Assembly: GCF_905220365.1 (NCBI RefSeq)
Contig: NC_061147.1
Coordinates: forward strand, 6,138,001-6,202,000
Direction: 5' to 3'
DNA length: 64,000 bases
From: Vanessa cardui
Lineage: Eukaryota > Arthropoda > Insecta > Lepidoptera > Nymphalidae
Shown here piece by piece: positions 52,741 through 64,000 of the stretch (within the stretch, counting starts at the first letter, position 1; each line of letters begins with the position of its first letter). The notes under the pieces were generated by a model, which ran no database searches, had not been told where the DNA came from, and worked only from the letters and a program-made list of their open reading frames with translations. The position numbers and the translations under genes are program-made.

Positions 52741-52884
52741 TATTTATGAGGATGCGGTATCGGTTGAGGAACCCAAAATATTGCGGAACTTTCGCACTAT
52801 GAGGAAGCGGAAGAGGAATCCTCAGCAACCCTATAACAGACAGATAAACATAATTAATTTTGTATATATTATATTATTACAGAT

Positions 52885-53985
52885 TAATATAGATGATTGT
52901 TTCCCGTTTGCAGTTTATTTCTTAAAAGAGTCAGAATAAAGCTTATAAGAATGGAAGAAATTTGCTCATTTATAAAGTTCAATCTATCTAGATTCTAGAT
53001 TATAAATAAAAATAGAGAAGTTAAAAATAAAACAACGTTACAACCTCGGTTGGAATTTCAGGGCGCCCAATCTACTAACAGATTCTTAGTTTATCGAAAT
53101 CGAATCTAAATTCGTAATCGACCTTATTGATGCCGTTTTCCTGTTCTACTTATAATATAGCTGAACTTGCAGCTTTACCCGCGTGAATTGTATAAAACAC
53201 AAAATTCCAACCCCAGGCTTACCTCCGTAGAGGATGAGTTTCGCCAAAACACTATAAAAGACACCTACCTCCCAAATTCCAAGATGGTATGGTGGGGGTT
53301 ATATTCTGATTTCGTGATTAATCGGTGAGGGGTATTTCGCTTTTGTCTATAAAGATAACTTATATCTCTATCTATAATGGGTGCAAATAAGTAGAATTTC
53401 CCCTAGCTATATTTAAACTTTATTATTTTGTAAGCAATAGATAAAGATTGATATAATCGGGGATGTATCATAATAGTTATGGAATAGTAGAATCACCCCA
53501 AATTGAGCCACCACAAAGTTATTCTTTTCTGTAATGCAATTCTCAGTAGCAGCCGTAGTTTGGAAGTTTTATTTTTTCCCAAATGACATCCCCTTTAATT
53601 TGTTTTCGTTTTTATGGTTTTAATAAATTCGAAGTTGCTTGATGAGTTTATACATTGAGAATGTTTCTGTTTTTGTGATTATATGTGGAGACCTAATGAT
53701 TTGTGTCTTTTAAATGTTTTAATTATTCATTTGTTTGAATTTTACGCGTTCCATAATGATAATAATCACACGTAAAGTTAGTCTTGGGTATGTAATTTTT
53801 TATGATAGTGTAAAAAATCCGGCCCTTCGATGTGCCCGACCCAAAAGTTCTCTGGTTTTGAAGTAAGATCATTGAAATTTAAAATGCTCTTTAGTAGGTG
53901 TACTAATAATGTATAATATTATGCATTATACAAATTTGTATGTATATAATCTAAATCTGTTGAACTCATGGTCCAACAATAACAT
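52885..53985. other. unique AT-rich sequence with possible old Helitron
   Basis: 53160-53290 has weak Helitron-like words ('gcagctttacccgcgtgaat'). Otherwise nothing. Confidence 0.3.
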
Positions 53986-53989
53986 TTAA

Positions 53990-54039
53990 TTTTATTTTAA
54001 ACGTAAATAACTGCGGATAAATCCGCGGGCACAACTAGT
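53990..54039 (+). mobile_element. Helitron 3' terminus
   Basis: 'GCGGAtaaaTCCGCgggcacaaCTAG|T': a 5-bp stem and CTAG at 54036-54039. The upstream body is not recognisable. Confidence 0.6.
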
Positions 54040-54044
54040 CATGT

Positions 54045-54470
54045 AATAAACATATTTAATCTTTAAATAATATTAATCATATTTATATGTATCGCAAAAC
54101 ACCGCAATGCGCTTTTCTTTATCGCTAACGTCTGGAAACTTATATGAAACATTACATATTAAAGTATTCCCGGCCATTATAAATCAAGTAAAAATGCCGG
54201 ATCGTTCTAGCAATAATTTTTTTTAATTTGGCAAGAGTCAACTTAATACCCCAAGGTCATTGGCAATTTGAGAAATAACTCAATGTTTATAGGCAGAGTT
54301 GTCTGGCAAGTTCATCTCCCCTCCTAACAATAAAAAAACTTGCAAATAATTTTAAACTTAATTGTCTATCCACAAAGGGTGATATTAGCTTTGCAGAAAA
54401 TATAATGTTATAGTTTCAATACGCTGCCCGTTTTGGGACTTAGATTAACATACTTTTTATAAATACCCGA
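54045..54470. other. unique AT-rich sequence
   Basis: Nothing recognised. Confidence 0.35.
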
Positions 54471-54477
54471 CATGGAT

Positions 54478-54662
54478 TAGAACCCTGTATCTTAACCAAA
54501 GATTACGGGCTCCTAAACTGGTAAACATTACTGATTTTATATATTACATTTATAATAATTCATATCGTTATAAGACAGCAAAAGAAATTTTAAGCGAATG
54601 ATGGATGAAAATCTGCCACATGTGAATTTGCCATGTAACTTGCAACCGCGTGGTGAAATACC
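54478..54662 (+). repeat. old SINE A copy
   Basis: 'tagaaccctgtatcttaacc', 'aaaatctgccacatgtgaat', 'caaccgcgtggtgaaatacc' in order. Confidence 0.5.
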
Positions 54663-54734
54663 TATACGTATATCATAATATTGTTCTAAAAATTATTATC
54701 TTTAGCGGAAGTGATAAATAGCTGAATTCAAATC

Positions 54735-55016
54735 ATTTGTTAAAAATTCTTTGATATTTGTCCCTATACATGCTTAGATCATTAAATTAACACAACGGTT
54801 TTTAATGCGGATAGTAATTCCAAAGGAAGGTTGTTTATATAATACATGGACAATATAATAAAGAGTCACTACTAAATTTTAGAAGCTTCAAATGTGGTGT
54901 CGAATATAGGTACACATATTATTTGCGCTTACTTACTTACTGATTTGGTTTACTGGCTGAACCTGATCTATTACTATTATATTGTACCCGTACGAAGCCG
55001 GGATGGGATACTAGTA
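54735..55016 (+). mobile_element. Helitron H1 copy
   Basis: 'tttgtccctatacatgctta' to 'gtacccgtacgaagccggga', then 'tgggataCTAG|T'. Direct orientation, good 3' hairpin. Confidence 0.65.
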
Positions 55017-55064
55017 GATGATAAAAAGCGTATAGCTTTATTAACTTATGTGGTAAAACGAATC

Positions 55065-55105
55065 AAAAGCCTACTTGAATAGAGTACATTTTGATTTTGA
55101 TAATA
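55065..55105 (+). mobile_element. LINE 3' tail fragment
   Basis: 'aaaagcctacttgaatagag' and 'attttgattttgata'. Confidence 0.45.
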
Positions 55106-55109
55106 GCTG

Positions 55110-55905
55110 TACCTTATGATTATACATTTAATCTCCTAAATAGAATGATCCGTTTTCATCCGGGAATTTAATGATTGTGTATAGTTTATCTAATAATAAC
55201 TATATAGCCACACACGTTACGTCCGTCTGTGTCCCCTGCCATTCACCTTCGGTCCCCTCTGTGACGATCGCTCACCTTAATACTTGCTGTCTCAATATGA
55301 ATTATAACTAGATCAATTTTATAACTTGCAACTGTAATTTGGGAATGCAAAAATATATTCAAAATCCTGTTTGAACTAAATATCACAGCTTATTAATAAT
55401 TCTTCGTTCTTTTTATATATATTCTTTTTATAAATCTGATATAGTTAAGAAAATCTTAATTCCACTATGGTCATATCAAAATGTTCGGAACGTAGATTCT
55501 ACCGAGAAGAACCGACAAGAAACTCAGTAACTGTTTTCCACTATTAATTGAATAATGTTATCGTAAGAATATTAATTAGCTAAATAAAAACGGTTTTATG
55601 TTTATTATTATTAATACTTAGTATAAACAGCTAAGCTTAAGAATATGTTTAAATTTTAATATGTTAAGTTAAATGGATACACTTTTAGATTCAGTCATGT
55701 AATCTTAGTACATTTTAGAATTTATACCTAGTGATTAAAAATTATTTACGTATCGGAAAGGCAAGATTGTAATGGAAATAAAACGTCTTATCATTGAGTT
55801 TGAAAATATACGAGCTGTTGATTTACAAATTGTATGTTCGATATGGAGAAATTCCAGTTCATTTAGTGGTTTCCGTATATTTCTTGCTTACAAATACAAA
55901 AGTAT
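55110..55905. other. unique sequence with a LINE 3'-end scrap
   Basis: 'gtagattctaccgagaagaa' and 'ccgacaagaaactcag' at 55490-55530 come from the minus strand of the LINE tail type at 17950. Confidence 0.4.
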
Positions 55906-55913
55906 TTCTAAAT

Positions 55914-56245
55914 GAGCTGAGATGGCCCAGGGGTTAGAACGCGTGCATCTTAACCGATGATTTCGGGTTCAAACCCAGGCAAGCACCGCTATGTATATAT
56001 AGTATTGTTCATAACTCATCTCCTTGTTCCGATGTTTTCCTTCACCGCAGAGCGTGCTCTGCGGTGAAGGAAAACATCGTGAGGAAACATGCATGTCTAA
56101 TTTCATTGAAATTCTGCCATATGTGCATTCCACCAACCCGTATTGGAACAGCGTCGTGGAATATGTTCCAAACTCTCTCCTTAATAGGAGAAGAGGCTTT
56201 AGCCCAGCAGTGGGAAAGTTACAAGCTGTTACTTTACTACTTTTA
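55914..56245 (+). mobile_element. SINE A with internal perfect palindrome, 10-bp target duplication
   Basis: Full length ('gagctgagatggcccagggg' to 'agcccagcagtgggaaagtt'), flanked by TTCTAAATGA at 55906-55915 and 56246-56255. At 56031-56080 the middle segment is present twice in inverted order. Confidence 0.9.
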
Positions 56246-56255
56246 TTCTAAATGA

Positions 56256-56600
56256 TTGTCGTTTTTCTGCTATAAGTTCAGAATGTTTTATGTAAAATGG
56301 TGTTTTCTTTCATTGACTAAAAATCGATTTATATTATTTTAAACGATTTTATTACATATGATTTCGAGTCTATAATCAAACTTTATTTTTTACATATATT
56401 TATTAAATGAAGTTTATTAACAAAACTCTCACAAATCTTTCTAATAGCTAACCAACCTACATGGAAAGGTAAAGAGATGTAGGCGTTACGAGAAAGTGGA
56501 CATCAAAATCAATATACGGACAGACACGTTATCTGTTATCACGTGTTTAACCGGATCATGTTATGTAGATTAGCGTAACGTATTCTTTTTATACCTGCAG
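56256..56600. other. unique AT-rich sequence
   Basis: Nothing recognised. Confidence 0.35.
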
Positions 56601-56602
56601 AG

Positions 56603-56901
56603 CAGTGGTTCTCAACCTTTTCCCCACGAATTTTTAAGATTGAATCAAAATGTAAAGCTACCAACGATTAGTAATATGGATTCTAAAACAACAAGAAAAA
56701 ACCTTATTAGTTACTATTTTTTTTATTATAAAATTCATCATGAACTATTTAAGCGTAAAATATACGTGTTATAGTCACATCTCAAAATGATAATTTTAAC
56801 ACAATAATTTATATCATTTTTGAAATATGAAAGGCGTTATAAACTATAATTTGTATATAAAATATGACGGAGCCCAGTGGACCAAAGATTGAGAACCACT
56901 G
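56603..56901. mobile_element. hAT-type MITE, 299 bp
   Basis: Ends CAGTGGTTCTCAACCTTTT and the complement of CAGTGGTTCTCAATCTT, the widespread hAT terminus. The flanking 8-mers (CTGCAGAG and CTCGAAAG) match at five positions, so any target duplication has decayed. AT-rich, no coding. Confidence 0.8.
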
Positions 56902-57184
56902 CTCGAAAGTGTATCAGAGATCACATTCAATCGAGTTTTTATAGTATTATTCGTATATTGTAACCTTGACTTTTGAATACTTATCGACTGAAATGGTTTT
57001 GATACAATACAAAAAAACCGTTCAAAGTAGCTTTGTTGTGAATTTTAATACTTCAATTACATGCAGGTCACGTCACACACACAAACATATTTATTTTACT
57101 AATTGATTAATTGTGCTACTGTTGGGTTAAGCTTATGAGAGTTTAGTATGCGCTTTAAATAATATATAATTTTAAGCAAGCACA

Positions 57185-57478
57185 AATTCACTTGGTGTTC
57201 ATGCAAGCCCGTCTGGGTAGGTTCATCCAATCATCAGTTATTCTACCGCCAAATAACAGCACTCAGTATTGTTGTGTTTCGGTATGAAGGGTGAGTGAGC
57301 CAGTGTAACTACAGGCACAAGAGACATAACATCTTAGTTCCCAAGATTGGTGGCACATTGACGATGTAAGGAATAGTTAATATTTCTTACAGCGTCATTG
57401 TCTATGGGTAATAGTGACCACTTACCATCAGGTGGCCCATATGCTCGTCCGCCAACCTATACTATAAAAAAAAAACAA
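57185..57478 (+). repeat. retroposon family C, near-complete copy with A tail
   Basis: From 'cacttggtgttcatgcaagc' through 'gtgagtgagccagtgtaact', 'acataacatcttagttccca' and 'gtgaccacttaccatcaggt' to 'catatgctcgtccgccaacc' and an A run. A retroposon by its A tail; parent element unknown, no pol III box seen. Confidence 0.7.
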
Positions 57479-57479
57479 A

Positions 57480-58110
57480 AGAGAATACTCACTCTTACAA
57501 AAAAAAAATAATCGCTTTATAAATTAAAAAGTTCAGAATGAAAATAAAAATTACATCAGAATTGATAACTTACTCCATCTTCTTAAGTTAATTTTCTGTT
57601 TAAATGTTTCAATTTCTTGTTTTACATGCATTTTAATTATCATCTGTGTTTCTTTTAATTTACGCATCCAAGAGTAATACTTGCGTTTGTAATATCATCT
57701 CATTAATGTAGTCATTAATGAGATAACACATCGACAGTAAACATGTGTAATTATGTAATGTTGATTATTAAAAAAGCCTTAACTATCTTAATTATAAGTA
57801 ATGAACAGATATATAATAATAGTTTTCGATATTTACGTTTTCTTATTAAGGGAATTTTGTGTAATAGTGTTTCCATATTAACCACAGATAAAATATACAA
57901 CGTTTATTTTAATTATAGGCAATGTTGCAATTCGCTAATAACGATTAATTGGAATAGAATAAATAAAAAATAATGCTTATTTTTTCGCATCCAGTGCGTT
58001 GGTGCACCATTTATCCAATTGATTCTAGTGTTGTTATTTGCACTTGTGTCAAGGTTTCTCACTTAGTTCTATTATCGTTTAATAGATAGCACACGAATCG
58101 TGCCAAAGTT
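57480..58110. other. unique AT-rich sequence
   Basis: Nothing recognised. Confidence 0.35.
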
Positions 58111-58114
58111 GTAT

Positions 58115-58245
58115 TCATACTCTATTCCAACTATAAGAGAAAAGCCAAATAAACAGCATTTGATAGAAAATTGACGCAATTTCATTGGTCCAGACTTTAT
58201 TATCTATACTCACTATGGATTTGCGGAACTGTTATCGGAATTTTG
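58115..58245. repeat. old dispersed repeat shared with 12500-12690
   Basis: 'ctctattccaactataagag', 'aaattgacgcaatttcattg' and 'atctatactcactatggatt'. Confidence 0.4.
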
Positions 58246-58249
58246 GAAG

Positions 58250-58860
58250 TAAAATTAAAGTATAAGATTGGGTGAAGAAGCCGTGGCTGATTATGTTGGA
58301 CATGTGCCATTTATTTATTCATTTAAATGTAAAACTTATTTTAGTCTTACTTTTTAATATGTTACGACAAAATAACAATCGACTCGGAATTAGGATGAAC
58401 GAAACATTACAAGCAATTGTGATTATTATAGTAACTATTTCAAAGTTTTGTTAATTTATTTAGTAGAAAATTAGGTTTTATACCTAATTACAATCAATTA
58501 TACTCATGGTACCAAATATTTGTATATCAATTTTATTTATTACGATTAAGTTTTTCGCAACCCCTTATTTTATTCAGACCATAAACATAACATAGTACGG
58601 TAGTATATTATGTTTATGATTCAGACATAATGTATTGCCACAGTTGACGTGTTTGTTTTGTTCAGAAATAGATAAAAATCTTGTGGATATATTCTTATGC
58701 AGTAAAATAATTTTACGTATATTGTTTTAATTTTAATTATTTACTAAATGTATTGTACTTTTTTTACATACTATTTAATTTAAAATAGTGGAAAAGAGAT
58801 CTACTTGAATAGGATACTCTATAATATTTTTATGGTTTTCTAATTTTTTTTTAAATATTT
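58250..58860. other. unique AT-rich sequence
   Basis: A LINE-tail scrap 'tctacttgaataggatac' at 58799 only. Confidence 0.35.
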
Positions 58861-58871
58861 TATAAATCAAT

Positions 58872-58975
58872 CAATCAGCCCATGTTAGTCCACGTGCATT
58901 GCACGCCACTGTGATCGTTCTTGGGCTACTCGCATCCAGCTCCTGCCAGACGTCTTGCGTAAATCGTCCAATCAA
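58872..58975 (-). pseudogene. RTE-type LINE relic, extreme C-terminus
   Basis: The minus strand reads 'DDLRKTSGRSWMRVAQERSQ' and 'WRAMHVD', the conserved tail of RTE reverse transcriptases (G-x-x-W-M-R-x-A-Q-x-R-x-x-W-R). About 34 codons, nothing upstream. Confidence 0.65.
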
Positions 58976-58979
58976 AATA

Positions 58980-59590
58980 ATTTTAAAAAGGTTATTAGTT
59001 TAAATCAAATCAAAATAATTTTATATTTTTAAGATTATTTCTTAAGTAAAAAAGTAAAACACGAAAGGGACGCAAAAGTCTGAAAGAAATTATTTTTTAA
59101 ATTCAATTAATAAATACAATACAAAATTATAAAATTCAGATTGGGTAATCTGTAAAATTCCCTTATCCGTTGAGTCAACGCCTTTCCAAAGGTAATCCGA
59201 AGTTCATTGTAACCGCAAGTAAAACGCAATTTTATATTCACACACGCCATAAAACAAACATCTCTCAATATTACCACAGACTAACAAACATTGCGGCACA
59301 GCTTAACTAACCTACTTATTATTTGCAACTTAAGATAAGATTGCCTTAAGACGAAGTATTTTTAAACTTCTTATTCAAATAGTGAATGAGAAAGTTGTTT
59401 GTTTTGATGCATTATCCAATCACACTAGTACGGTTGCTTTGATTTTCATATAATTTAGTATAACTTCTGAAGCTGTTTCTAGAGATTCAGTTCTTGTGTT
59501 TTCCATAAAAACTTGTTACTGTTATATCTATGTCCCTATTCAAGTACGAATTACGTGTTTCCCCCACGTGATGCGGGGTGTCTGTGGTCT
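58980..59590. other. unique sequence
   Basis: Nothing recognised. Confidence 0.35.
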
Positions 59591-59594
59591 GGTG

Positions 59595-59870
59595 TGTATA
59601 AGTTGGCGGACGAGCATATGGGCCACCTGAAGGTAAGTGGTCACCCTCACCCATAGACAATGAAGCTGTCAGAAATATTAACTATTCCTTATATCGTCAA
59701 TCTGCCACCATCCTCGGGAACTAGGATGTTATGTCCCTTGTGCCTGAAGTTATACTGACAAATCGGAACACAACAATACTGAGTACTGTTATTTGGCGGT
59801 AGAATAACTGATGAGTGGGTGGTACCTACCCAGACGGGCTTGCACAAAGTTCTACCACCAAGTAAAGTTT
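59595..59870 (-). repeat. retroposon family C, near-complete copy
   Basis: Inverse of 57185-57478: 'ggcggacgagcatatgggcc', 'acatcctagttcccgagg' (minus strand) and 'gggcttgcacaaagttctac'. The A tail is eroded. Confidence 0.7.
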
Positions 59871-59879
59871 CAGCGGGCA

Positions 59880-62175
59880 CCACAAAATCTCTTCCATGAT
59901 ACAGTGACGAATCCTTATTCAACTCTTACTTCCATCACAAATTTCACAAACATTAGCTCAGAGGCTTAGCTTTGGCTTTTTTATAACATGGGCATTTATA
60001 GTATGAACAAACTTTGTTCTCTCCTATTACGTGCCTTACATAGGCGGTATCACGGTATATACAAGTCTTCAGAACCTTTCTCAGTATAGGGGTCATCTAA
60101 CGCAAACATAATTTATTCAAATCGAACTCATAGATCGGGCACTCATAAAGATCTTCAGCATTTATTTATTTATATTTATTTATTTAAGATTCACCAGTGG
60201 TAAATACATCAACACGTACAAAGGTATACAATTTTAATACAACTTAAAACTATTATTAAGGTGAATACCACTTGTAAAGATACAGTTGGAGATGACGAAC
60301 TTACAAATAATTAATTGTTAGTAAATCAAGGTTAATTAAAAATGACAAGAATTATATAATAGCACAGATGTAAATGAGCTTTGCTCTTGTTTTCCAGCTT
60401 CAGATACGATTATCTAACAAGGCAGCTATGGACTCAACGTTAAAACGTTTACGGGACTGTTCAGTTAAACACCTTTCTATCTCTTTCAGACACCGTGGAT
60501 TTGACATTCGAAAGAAGAAGACATCGTTTCATTACCCTCTTGAAATACATCGTGATATATGTCTCTTATTAGATTTTCCTGGCAGCGTTACGGTATACCA
60601 TATTTACAGACCGAATATCCGTTTAATAAACGAATGATGTCATCAGCATAGGGACTGACTCACGCATGGGGTGAATAACAACTTGAAATTACAAGCACGA
60701 TAACATGTAACTTGGAATATTGCTGAATGTCTGGCTTTTCATGGGTTGGATCGTTGCCAGACGACTTAGGTAATAGAATAGGGTTAGGGTTCCTTTGCGT
60801 CTTATTTATAGCCCCTTTGCCAGATAGTAGTAGATAGATGTTTTTGTAAAATGTATGGGAACGACGATCTTTTCCACGACTCACATTGGAATAAATTGTC
60901 ACGTAAAGAATAGCCGTTGATTCCTACAGGCGGTGTTTCCTTCTCTTTCTCTTTATTTTTGTCTCTTTCCATTGTATACTGTTTTGCTAAAAATATTTAA
61001 ACTTACATATTGGTATGCTTTAATCCAAACAACAATTTGGTCATTGTCATTTAATTCGTCTCAAATCTTGTTAATTTATTTCATAATGTCTCTTGGTTAA
61101 TACGTAATATATAGCGAGATCAACTTAATTTCAATCGGGATTCCCACGACGATTATTAATGTTTATATCAAGATTAGTTGAAAATAATTAAATGAGACTG
61201 GTTCAAAATAATAACTTTATCATCATCACCATCACATGTCACCATACTTTAATCCACTGTACACGGGCACTCTTACACGCGTTAGAGGTAACAATTAATC
61301 GCCCATCTGACCTTTCGGTCCTGAGTGGAGACATCATGACACCTGTCATTTTTCAAATATCAGCTTACCATCGGGCGGTTGCTCCACTTACCGCGTATTT
61401 AGACGCATTTTTAAAGAAATTTATTTGAAAATGGAATACATACGTCATAAATTTTTTCCAAAAAAAATCTTCGTAATTAATTTTTCTATATTACTACTGA
61501 GATCACTTTTTATTTATAAAAAAATATAAAATTGTCTGTAGTTTTTGCGCACAGCTTACAATGCACTGCGCAGTTGACAATCTCAATTGACATCACCACA
61601 TTATTATACTTATTATTATTCAAATAATTAATAATGAAATTAAATCATATCAAATGCAGTTCCAACGTTTTAATCTGAACACGTTCGTTTACAAACACAA
61701 AGCGCTCGTGTATCTATTGTCAAATGATTTAAAACGATTAGTTAATTCAATTTTATCCACAACGGACAACAAACGGTTAAGTATTGCATGACCATAAACG
61801 GCTCATCGCCTTTATATGTTGACCTTGTACAATTACAATGAAATAATCTTTAATTCTCTACAAGGTTTACAATAAAGTTGGCATTTTTGGACATAGATTT
61901 TTGTATTCTATACAATAGAGTATATTCTTGCTATGGATTATTTTTTGTATCAATATGAGCTATAATGCAACTTTTTATAAGTCATGCTCATACAAACGTT
62001 AAGGAGTTTTTTTGATTGATTTAATCAATACAAAATTCAAATCGCTCTTATATAATAGGAAATAGTTTACAATAAATAAAAGTTTAATTTAAAAGTTGAA
62101 ACAAAAAGATTAATAAAAGACGTAGACTAAGAAATATTGTTTTAGGAGAAGCAAAAAGATCTAAGGCGAATTGAT
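59880..62175. other. long unique stretch without recognised elements
   Basis: Short open frames (for example 60374-60637 and 61192-61428) lack splice-site or homology support. A (TTTA)n run is at 60160. Confidence 0.4.
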
Positions 62176-62179
62176 GCCA

Positions 62180-62325
62180 AGATGGCCCATCGCGCTACAG
62201 TAAAGGAAAACATCGTGTATATAAACCAATCGCATTAAGCCAACATGGAATTTAGTAAGTTTCAAATCTTCTCATCAAAATATAGGCTCTAACCCAGCAG
62301 TGAGACATTTACTCTACTTTAAATT
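62180..62325 (+). repeat. old SINE A copy
   Basis: 'agatggcccatcgcgctaca', 'aaggaaaacatcgtgtat' and 'taacccagcagtgagacatt'; middle deleted. Confidence 0.5.
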
Positions 62326-62329
62326 TACT

Positions 62330-62985
62330 TGAAAATTTCTCTTCATTTCATTTCTAAGACTATAGTTCTTGTTCACGTCTTCATACGTACCTACGTGAAC
62401 TAGTGTCTTATACACAGGAGTGAAACATAGGAGGAGGACAGATGTTAGATACTCCTTGTTCTTTTCTGTACTGACCTGTATGCAATTTAAGATGATCGAT
62501 TGAGCAATTAAGACGCAAAAGTGTAATAAAGTAATTAACAAACTCACTTTTGAATTTATATACTTAGGATTCGCCATAATTAAGTTTTAATTCAGATGGG
62601 GCGGCCAAGTCTCGCCCCATTCACTGGAGAAAACTTGGAGTGACTTTTAAAAGTATTCCAATTATAGAAAATCAATTATTAGGGTTTTCTTTTAGCCGAC
62701 TTACTTTTCGAGCTATTTTCTTGGAACAACGATTTTAAGTCTATATATCTTAGATTAATATAAAAAAATAACAATGTCGTCAATATATTATTTAGAAGAT
62801 TGTTCAAGATCTCGACCAGTGACATTATAACATCGCCGTGAACTTTATGATTATAGGGAGATCTACAACACCTTTCATTCATGGTAGCGCGTTAATGAAA
62901 TAAATCTAAACAAGCGTGCGACTCATTACGTGATTATTGTTTATCTAAACAAACAGACAAATTAAAGTACCTGCAAGTAATATCA
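62330..62985. other. unique sequence
   Basis: Nothing recognised. Confidence 0.35.
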
Positions 62986-62991
62986 AATATC

Positions 62992-63055
62992 CATGGGCGG
63001 TGGTAATCACATCAGGTGAGTCTCCTGCTCGTTTGCCATCTATAACATTAAAAAA
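62992..63055 (+). repeat. retroposon 3' tail, relative of family C
   Basis: 'gggcggtggtaatcacatca', 'ggtgagtctcctgctcgttt', 'gccatctataacatt' and an A run. Confidence 0.5.
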
Positions 63056-63119
63056 ATTTGTTGCACTATATTTGCAACTCAGCTGTCACCCATGTTAGAA
63101 AGATTGAACGTAACTATTG

Positions 63120-63250
63120 AAGTATGCAATATATGTATATGGCAGGAGTTCAAGCTTACTTAATACCCAATCACATCAAAATCTGTTTAGTGATTTGAAC
63201 GCGAAAGGGCAAGTCAGACAGATTTAGTTCGCATCTATATCGCATTACGT
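63120..63250 (-). mobile_element. Lep1-type Helitron fragment
   Basis: 'gttcaagcttacttaatacc', 'tcacatcaaaatctgtttag', then 'cgaaagggcaagtcagacag'. Confidence 0.45.
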
Positions 63251-63584
63251 ACTTAGATCAACTTTTATTATTAATGACATTTCAGTAATCTGATACGGGA
63301 TATCCATTAGTTCATCCATAGTTCTCTTCGTAGCTTTCGAACATAATAAAAAAAAAATCGTAATTGCAAAACGAAAATGAAAGAAGATATTCAATCCCTA
63401 TGCTTTTAGTTATCCAAACATTTGCCCTCACTCGTAATTTTCCTCGCTGTGTTCGAGTTGTACGCTCTGAAATGAAATGTATAAAAATAAAAATAAGTTT
63501 TAATTAAAAAGAACGTTGGATTATGAGTAATATGAAAAAAAAATGTACATATTTTTCTCGTTAATGCATTAAGTTGTAGTCGCT

Positions 63585-63760
63585 CAAGTGGCCCCGTAGT
63601 TCAGAACGTTATTCAATTGTCATGTATTTAATTTATGTTAATATTTAATTTTGTGTCCGACGGTTACAGAAAACATGCATGTATAACCAATCAGTATTTA
63701 ATCAGCATGATTGAGTAAACTTCAAATGTATCTCCTCAGAAGGCAGTGTTTATAATCTTA
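63585..63760 (+). repeat. old SINE A copy
   Basis: 'agtggccccgtagttcagaa', 'aacatgcatgtataaccaat' and 'ctcctcagaaggcagtg' in order; the B box is lost. Confidence 0.35.
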
Positions 63761-64000
63761 TAGTTTACTAGCAGTTGTTCTATTATATTTCACGAAAACA
63801 ATAAATTTAAATCCCAATTTTATTAGAATTCTTCAAGCGACATCAGAAGTTATATTTTAGGTAATAGAAAAAGAAATGTATATAATCTGAATCTTTGGCA
63901 TATATAACATTAGTAAGCAAAGTTGAGTATTATTTGATACAATACAGTATAGCAAAACATTTTTTTTTTCAAGTATTTCCATTTTTGTTATTCTTACCTA

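Larger units (their letters stand above)
51640..52833 (-). mobile_element. hAT transposon, 1194 bp, degenerate
   Basis: Ends TAGGGTAGTTGAGGA (left) and, complemented, TAGGGTTGCTGAGGA (right), with TAACAGA on both sides (51633-51639, 52834-52840), close to the 8-bp duplication of hAT elements. Subterminal DNA is rich in GAGGA(A/T) words (51655-51785 and 52735-52825), likely transposase-binding repeats. It contains a transposase relic, and a SINE B inserted later. Confidence 0.8.
51565..52880 (-). mobile_element. Lep1-type Helitron split by a hAT element
   Basis: 'tcaaattcggttgagtgatt', then 'gggaaagcgtaacaga' to 51639, continues at 52834 with 'taacagacagataaacataa', the normal order for this Helitron. 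This fixes the hAT boundaries. Confidence 0.75.

Noticed and set aside
57743..57973. 76-codon frame
   Set aside because: AT-rich, Ile/Asn/Tyr-rich chance frame without supporting signals.
60374..61430. Frames of 78-87 codons as exons
   Set aside because: No splice sites at the ends, no domain, length expected by chance.

Overview
The window looks like AT-rich nuclear DNA of a butterfly or moth, probably a nymphalid. Three observations point there: tRNA-headed SINEs of the Metulj type, short Helitrons of the Lep1 type with a 3' hairpin followed by CTAG, and a jockey/CR1-group retrotransposon of a very common lepidopteran kind. Species cannot be named from the sequence alone. There are no bacterial operons, rRNA genes or CRISPR arrays. 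Almost everything recognisable is mobile DNA. Host coding signal is limited to two convincing exons and two weak candidates.

Layout. 0.4-2.6 kb: Helitrons plus a 1.7-kb composite repeat with a 583-bp palindromic end. 2.9-5.2 kb: SINE, RTE and Helitron fragments. 6.3 kb: a GC-rich minus-strand host exon. 7.2-10.3 kb: a jockey/CR1-group LINE with an open 933-aa endonuclease-RT frame. 10.3-15.6 kb: SINEs, a MITE and Helitron pieces. 15.8-17.4 kb: a complete but internally deleted PIF/Harbinger transposon with TAA target duplication. 17.6-25 kb: nested SINEs and old fragments. 25.4-26.6 kb: a dead mariner with perfect TA duplication. 28.4-28.9 kb: a host promoter and first coding exon, with two CTCF-like motifs upstream. 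31-32 kb: SINEs. 34-43 kb: a dense repeat cluster, including a second inverted copy of the 1.7-kb composite, several MITEs, Helitrons and an orphan poly-A retroposon. 45.9-50.1 kb: a Ty3/gypsy-type LTR element with almost identical LTRs but no reverse transcriptase, carrying an array of short hairpins in its 3' region. 51.6-52.9 kb: a hAT element inside a Helitron and itself hit by a SINE. 53-64 kb: mostly unique AT-rich DNA with scattered SINE, Helitron and hAT-MITE copies.

How the parts relate. Most elements are parasites of other elements. The Harbinger, hAT and LTR copies have the ends needed for mobilisation but broken protein genes, so they would depend on enzymes from elsewhere. The SINEs would depend on a LINE. 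The 933-aa LINE frame is the only long intact one here. The two host exons, minus strand at 6.3 kb and plus strand at 28.9 kb, suggest two divergently oriented genes whose other exons lie in unrecognised AT-rich DNA or outside the window.

The most unusual structure is the hairpin array at 46.41-47.18 kb. It has about twenty copies of a near-constant 7-nt loop flanked by stems whose two arms change together, arranged in a 221-bp higher-order repeat inside a recently inserted LTR element.
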